Source: Halobacillus halophilus DSM 2266
GTDB lineage: Bacteria; Bacillota; Bacilli; Bacillales; Halobacillaceae
Length of the DNA: 64,000 nt
Assembly (NCBI RefSeq): GCF_000284515.1
Contig: NC_017668.1
Coordinates: 3,720,001 to 3,784,000 of the forward strand
Direction: 5' to 3'
Numbering within the stretch: position 1 is the stretch's first letter; every line of letters starts with the position of its first letter. Below, piece after piece: positions 62,665 through 64,000 of the stretch. A program made the position numbers and the translations under genes. The notes under the pieces are model-generated. The model was not told the DNA's origin. It made no database searches and was given only the letters and a program-made list of their open reading frames with translations.

Positions 62665-63004
62665 GAAGCGTCCGTTATTCTCACTCGGCTGAGCTGGTGG
62701 GGAAATGGCGAGACTCCCATGAGAGAAGGAATCAGGTGAGATCCCGCAGGGAGTGAAACGAGCGAGGAAGCTCACCTTTCCCCCATAGGAAAGTGTTCAA
62801 ATGTGGAATCACCACGAAAGACACGAACAGCATAAGCCGAGCATCAAAAGGAGGGTGATCTTTCCGTCCGTTGATGCTCGGCTTATGTCTCGAGTGTCTG
62901 GGTGATGGAACAAGACGAGTTATTTCCCCGCCATTCCCTTCCTCATAGCGTAACGGACCCAAAGTATCTCGAAACCGAATCTTCAACAATCCGGCCCTAT
63001 AGCT
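62665..63004 (-). repeat. Repeat element E (partial modular repeat)
   Basis: About 340 bp. Only one end is intact, the L end (TCTTCAACAATCCGGCCCTATAGCT, to 63004). The opposite end lacks the inverted terminal sequence. It carries module M2 (62787-62933), with a 17-bp perfect inner stem CATAAGCCGAGCATCAA / TTGATGCTCGGCTTATG, preceded by backbone shared with B (GGCGAGACTCCCATGAG...). It probably arose by deletion or recombination. Confidence 0.75.
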
Positions 63005-63084
63005 CAATAAACTACTTTCGAAAAAATCAGCAGCCCCTTTTAACAGGGCTATATTTAATGTGGAAAGCATTTCTGTCTGTTAAT

Positions 63085-63102
63085 ATATGTGTATAGACAT
63101 AT
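63085..63102. promoter_or_regulatory. Inverted repeat ahead of the nicotinamidase gene
   Basis: ATATGT-N6-ACATAT lies 13 bp before the start codon, where a repressor could block transcription or initiation. NiaR is encoded elsewhere in the window; a NiaR link is speculative. Confidence 0.35.
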
Positions 63103-63115
63103 TAGGAGGGATTGG

Positions 63116-63664
63116 ATGAAACAAGCCTTGCTCGTTATTGATTATACGAATGACTTTGTAGCTCATGAAGGGGCGTTAACCTGCGGGGAACCTGGGCAGA
63201 AGATTGAAGGAAGCCTCACTAAATTGTGTGAAGAATTCTTATCCAATGATGATTTTACGGTACTCGCGGTGGATCTTCACGAAGATAATGATCCATACCA
63301 TCCAGAAACAAAGCTTTTCCCACCTCATAATATTCGCGGTACTGAAGGCAGACGATTATACGGAGAGCTCCATCATTTGTATGAAAGAAGTCAGTTCAAA
63401 CCCAGCCTCTACTATATGGATAAAACCAGGTATAGTGCTTTCGCAGGAACAGATCTTGATATAAAACTGCGTGAAAGAGGAATTACAGATGTACATTTAT
63501 CAGGGGTCTGTACCGACATCTGTGTTCTCCACACAGCTGTTGATGCTTACAACCTTGGCTATAATCTTACAATTCATAAAGATGCTGTAGCCAGTTTTAA
63601 TCAACCTGGTCACGAATGGGCTCTTGGACATTTTGAATCCGTATTAGGAGCCACTATTAGATAA
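63116..63664 (+). CDS. pncA: Nicotinamidase-like isochorismatase-family hydrolase
   Basis: 182 residues. The family triad is visible: Asp9 in VIDYTNDF, Lys103 in MDKTRYSAF and the nucleophile Cys136 in GVCTDICVLHTA. Metal-binding Asp53/His55 lie in AVDLHEDND. It resembles B. subtilis PncA (YueJ), which turns nicotinamide into nicotinate for NAD salvage. The ATG at 63116 follows GGAGGGATTGG. Another isochorismatase-family substrate is possible. Confidence 0.83.
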   Translation: MKQALLVIDYTNDFVAHEGALTCGEPGQKIEGSLTKLCEEFLSNDDFTVLAVDLHEDNDPYHPETKLFPPHNIRGTEGRRLYGELHHLYERSQFKPSLYYMDKTRYSAFAGTDLDIKLRERGITDVHLSGVCTDICVLHTAVDAYNLGYNLTIHKDAVASFNQPGHEWALGHFESVLGATIR

Positions 63665-63668
63665 ACCT

Positions 63669-63698
63669 AAGACCGTCTTAGAAGTTCAAGGCGGTCTT
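63669..63698 (+). terminator. Terminator after the nicotinamidase gene
   Basis: AAGACCG (63669-63675) pairs with CGGTCTT (63692-63698), followed by TTTATTTTTAT. Confidence 0.8.
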
Positions 63699-63805
63699 TT
63701 TATTTTTATATTTTCAAACCGGCTTCTCTATGTTTCCTATTAAAGGATGTTATGGTATAGTATTTCGAGTGTCTAAATATTTTACGAGAAAGGAAGGGAC
63801 AAAGA

Positions 63806-64000
63806 ATGAATGAGAACCCCCTCCCTTCAAATAAACACTTCCGTACGGTGCTCATTTTGAGTGCTTCTATCCTGATAGTCGTTATGAATACCACTATGTT
63901 TAATATCGCATTACCCAATATCCTTAGAGACTTCTCTTTACAACCTTCAGAAGGGGCCTGGATTGTATCCGGATATTCAATTGTCCTTGCGATTTTTACG
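63806..64000 (+). CDS. MFS drug exporter (DHA2/EmrB type), 5' part only
   Basis: The first 65 codons run off the right edge. The first membrane helix (LILSASILIVVMNTTMFNIALPNI) and the segment EGAWIVSGYSIVLAIFT match motif positions of 14-helix EmrB/QacA exporters. AGGAAGGG precedes the ATG. Confidence 0.8.
   Translation, partial: MNENPLPSNKHFRTVLILSASILIVVMNTTMFNIALPNILRDFSLQPSEGAWIVSGYSIVLAIFT

Noticed and set aside
62651-63096. Open frames across repeat E, including an N-terminal extension of the MFS remnant
   Set aside because: The extra residues are repeat-derived and the reading frame is fortuitous.

Overview
The window reads as chromosomal DNA of a low-GC, Gram-positive, endospore-forming Bacillaceae. 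The markers are a lia cell-envelope stress operon, niaR, a small Sda-type sporulation checkpoint gene, an NprR-type peptide-sensing regulator beside a neutral protease, an S-box riboswitch and CcpA-type cre sites. Codon usage and acidic proteins suggest a moderately halophilic genus such as Halobacillus or a relative; that genus call is inference. No rRNA, tRNA, CRISPR array or prophage was seen.

Layout. 0-8 kb, mostly minus strand: an HTH-less GyrI-like protein, repeat element A, cardiolipin synthase, niaR, a sucrose pair (sacA, fructokinase), a PTS EIIA, then repeat element B. 8-24 kb: methionine gamma-lyase with a cre site, a YuxH-like EAL/HDOD protein, a YhfW-like FAD/Rieske oxidoreductase, rarD, a solo tnpB with a predicted guide RNA, repeat C, FAD oxidoreductases, a TetR regulator, an aldo/keto reductase, an ABC ATPase and repeat D. 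24-33 kb: S-box-controlled metY-metX, a PdaC-like deacetylase, tryptophan 2,3-dioxygenase with a DUF4166-like partner, an RQC-like protein and rpiA. 33-47 kb: liaI-H-F-S-R, an M24 peptidase, a PQQ-type sugar dehydrogenase, bioY with a BirA-type operator, an orphan adenine methyltransferase, a nuclease-helicase, ypmR-ypmS and cysK. 47-58 kb: a TRIC channel, an XRE/PAS regulator followed by sda, DUF2071, an MhqO-like dioxygenase behind an MhqR-type box, an Aquifex-type aconitase, nprA divergent from nprR-nprX, and DUF429 and DUF6933 genes. 58-64 kb: the trehalose operon (decayed EIIA, treP, treA, treR), an MFS remnant, repeat E, a nicotinamidase and the start of an MFS exporter.

How the genes fit together. 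Sulfur metabolism recurs (methionine gamma-lyase, MetX, MetY, CysK, S-box). Sugar uptake is split: the trehalose EIIA has lost both active histidines and about 30 codons, so the intact EIIA beside the sucrose genes may phosphorylate TreP in trans. Within 8 kb lie two candidate inputs to sporulation control (Sda and NprR/NprX).

The most unusual content is a family of five large non-coding repeats (about 340-925 bp) with shared ends. They share one backbone into which smaller structured modules are inserted at hairpin tips. Filled and empty sites can be compared inside this window, and several stems show compensatory base changes.
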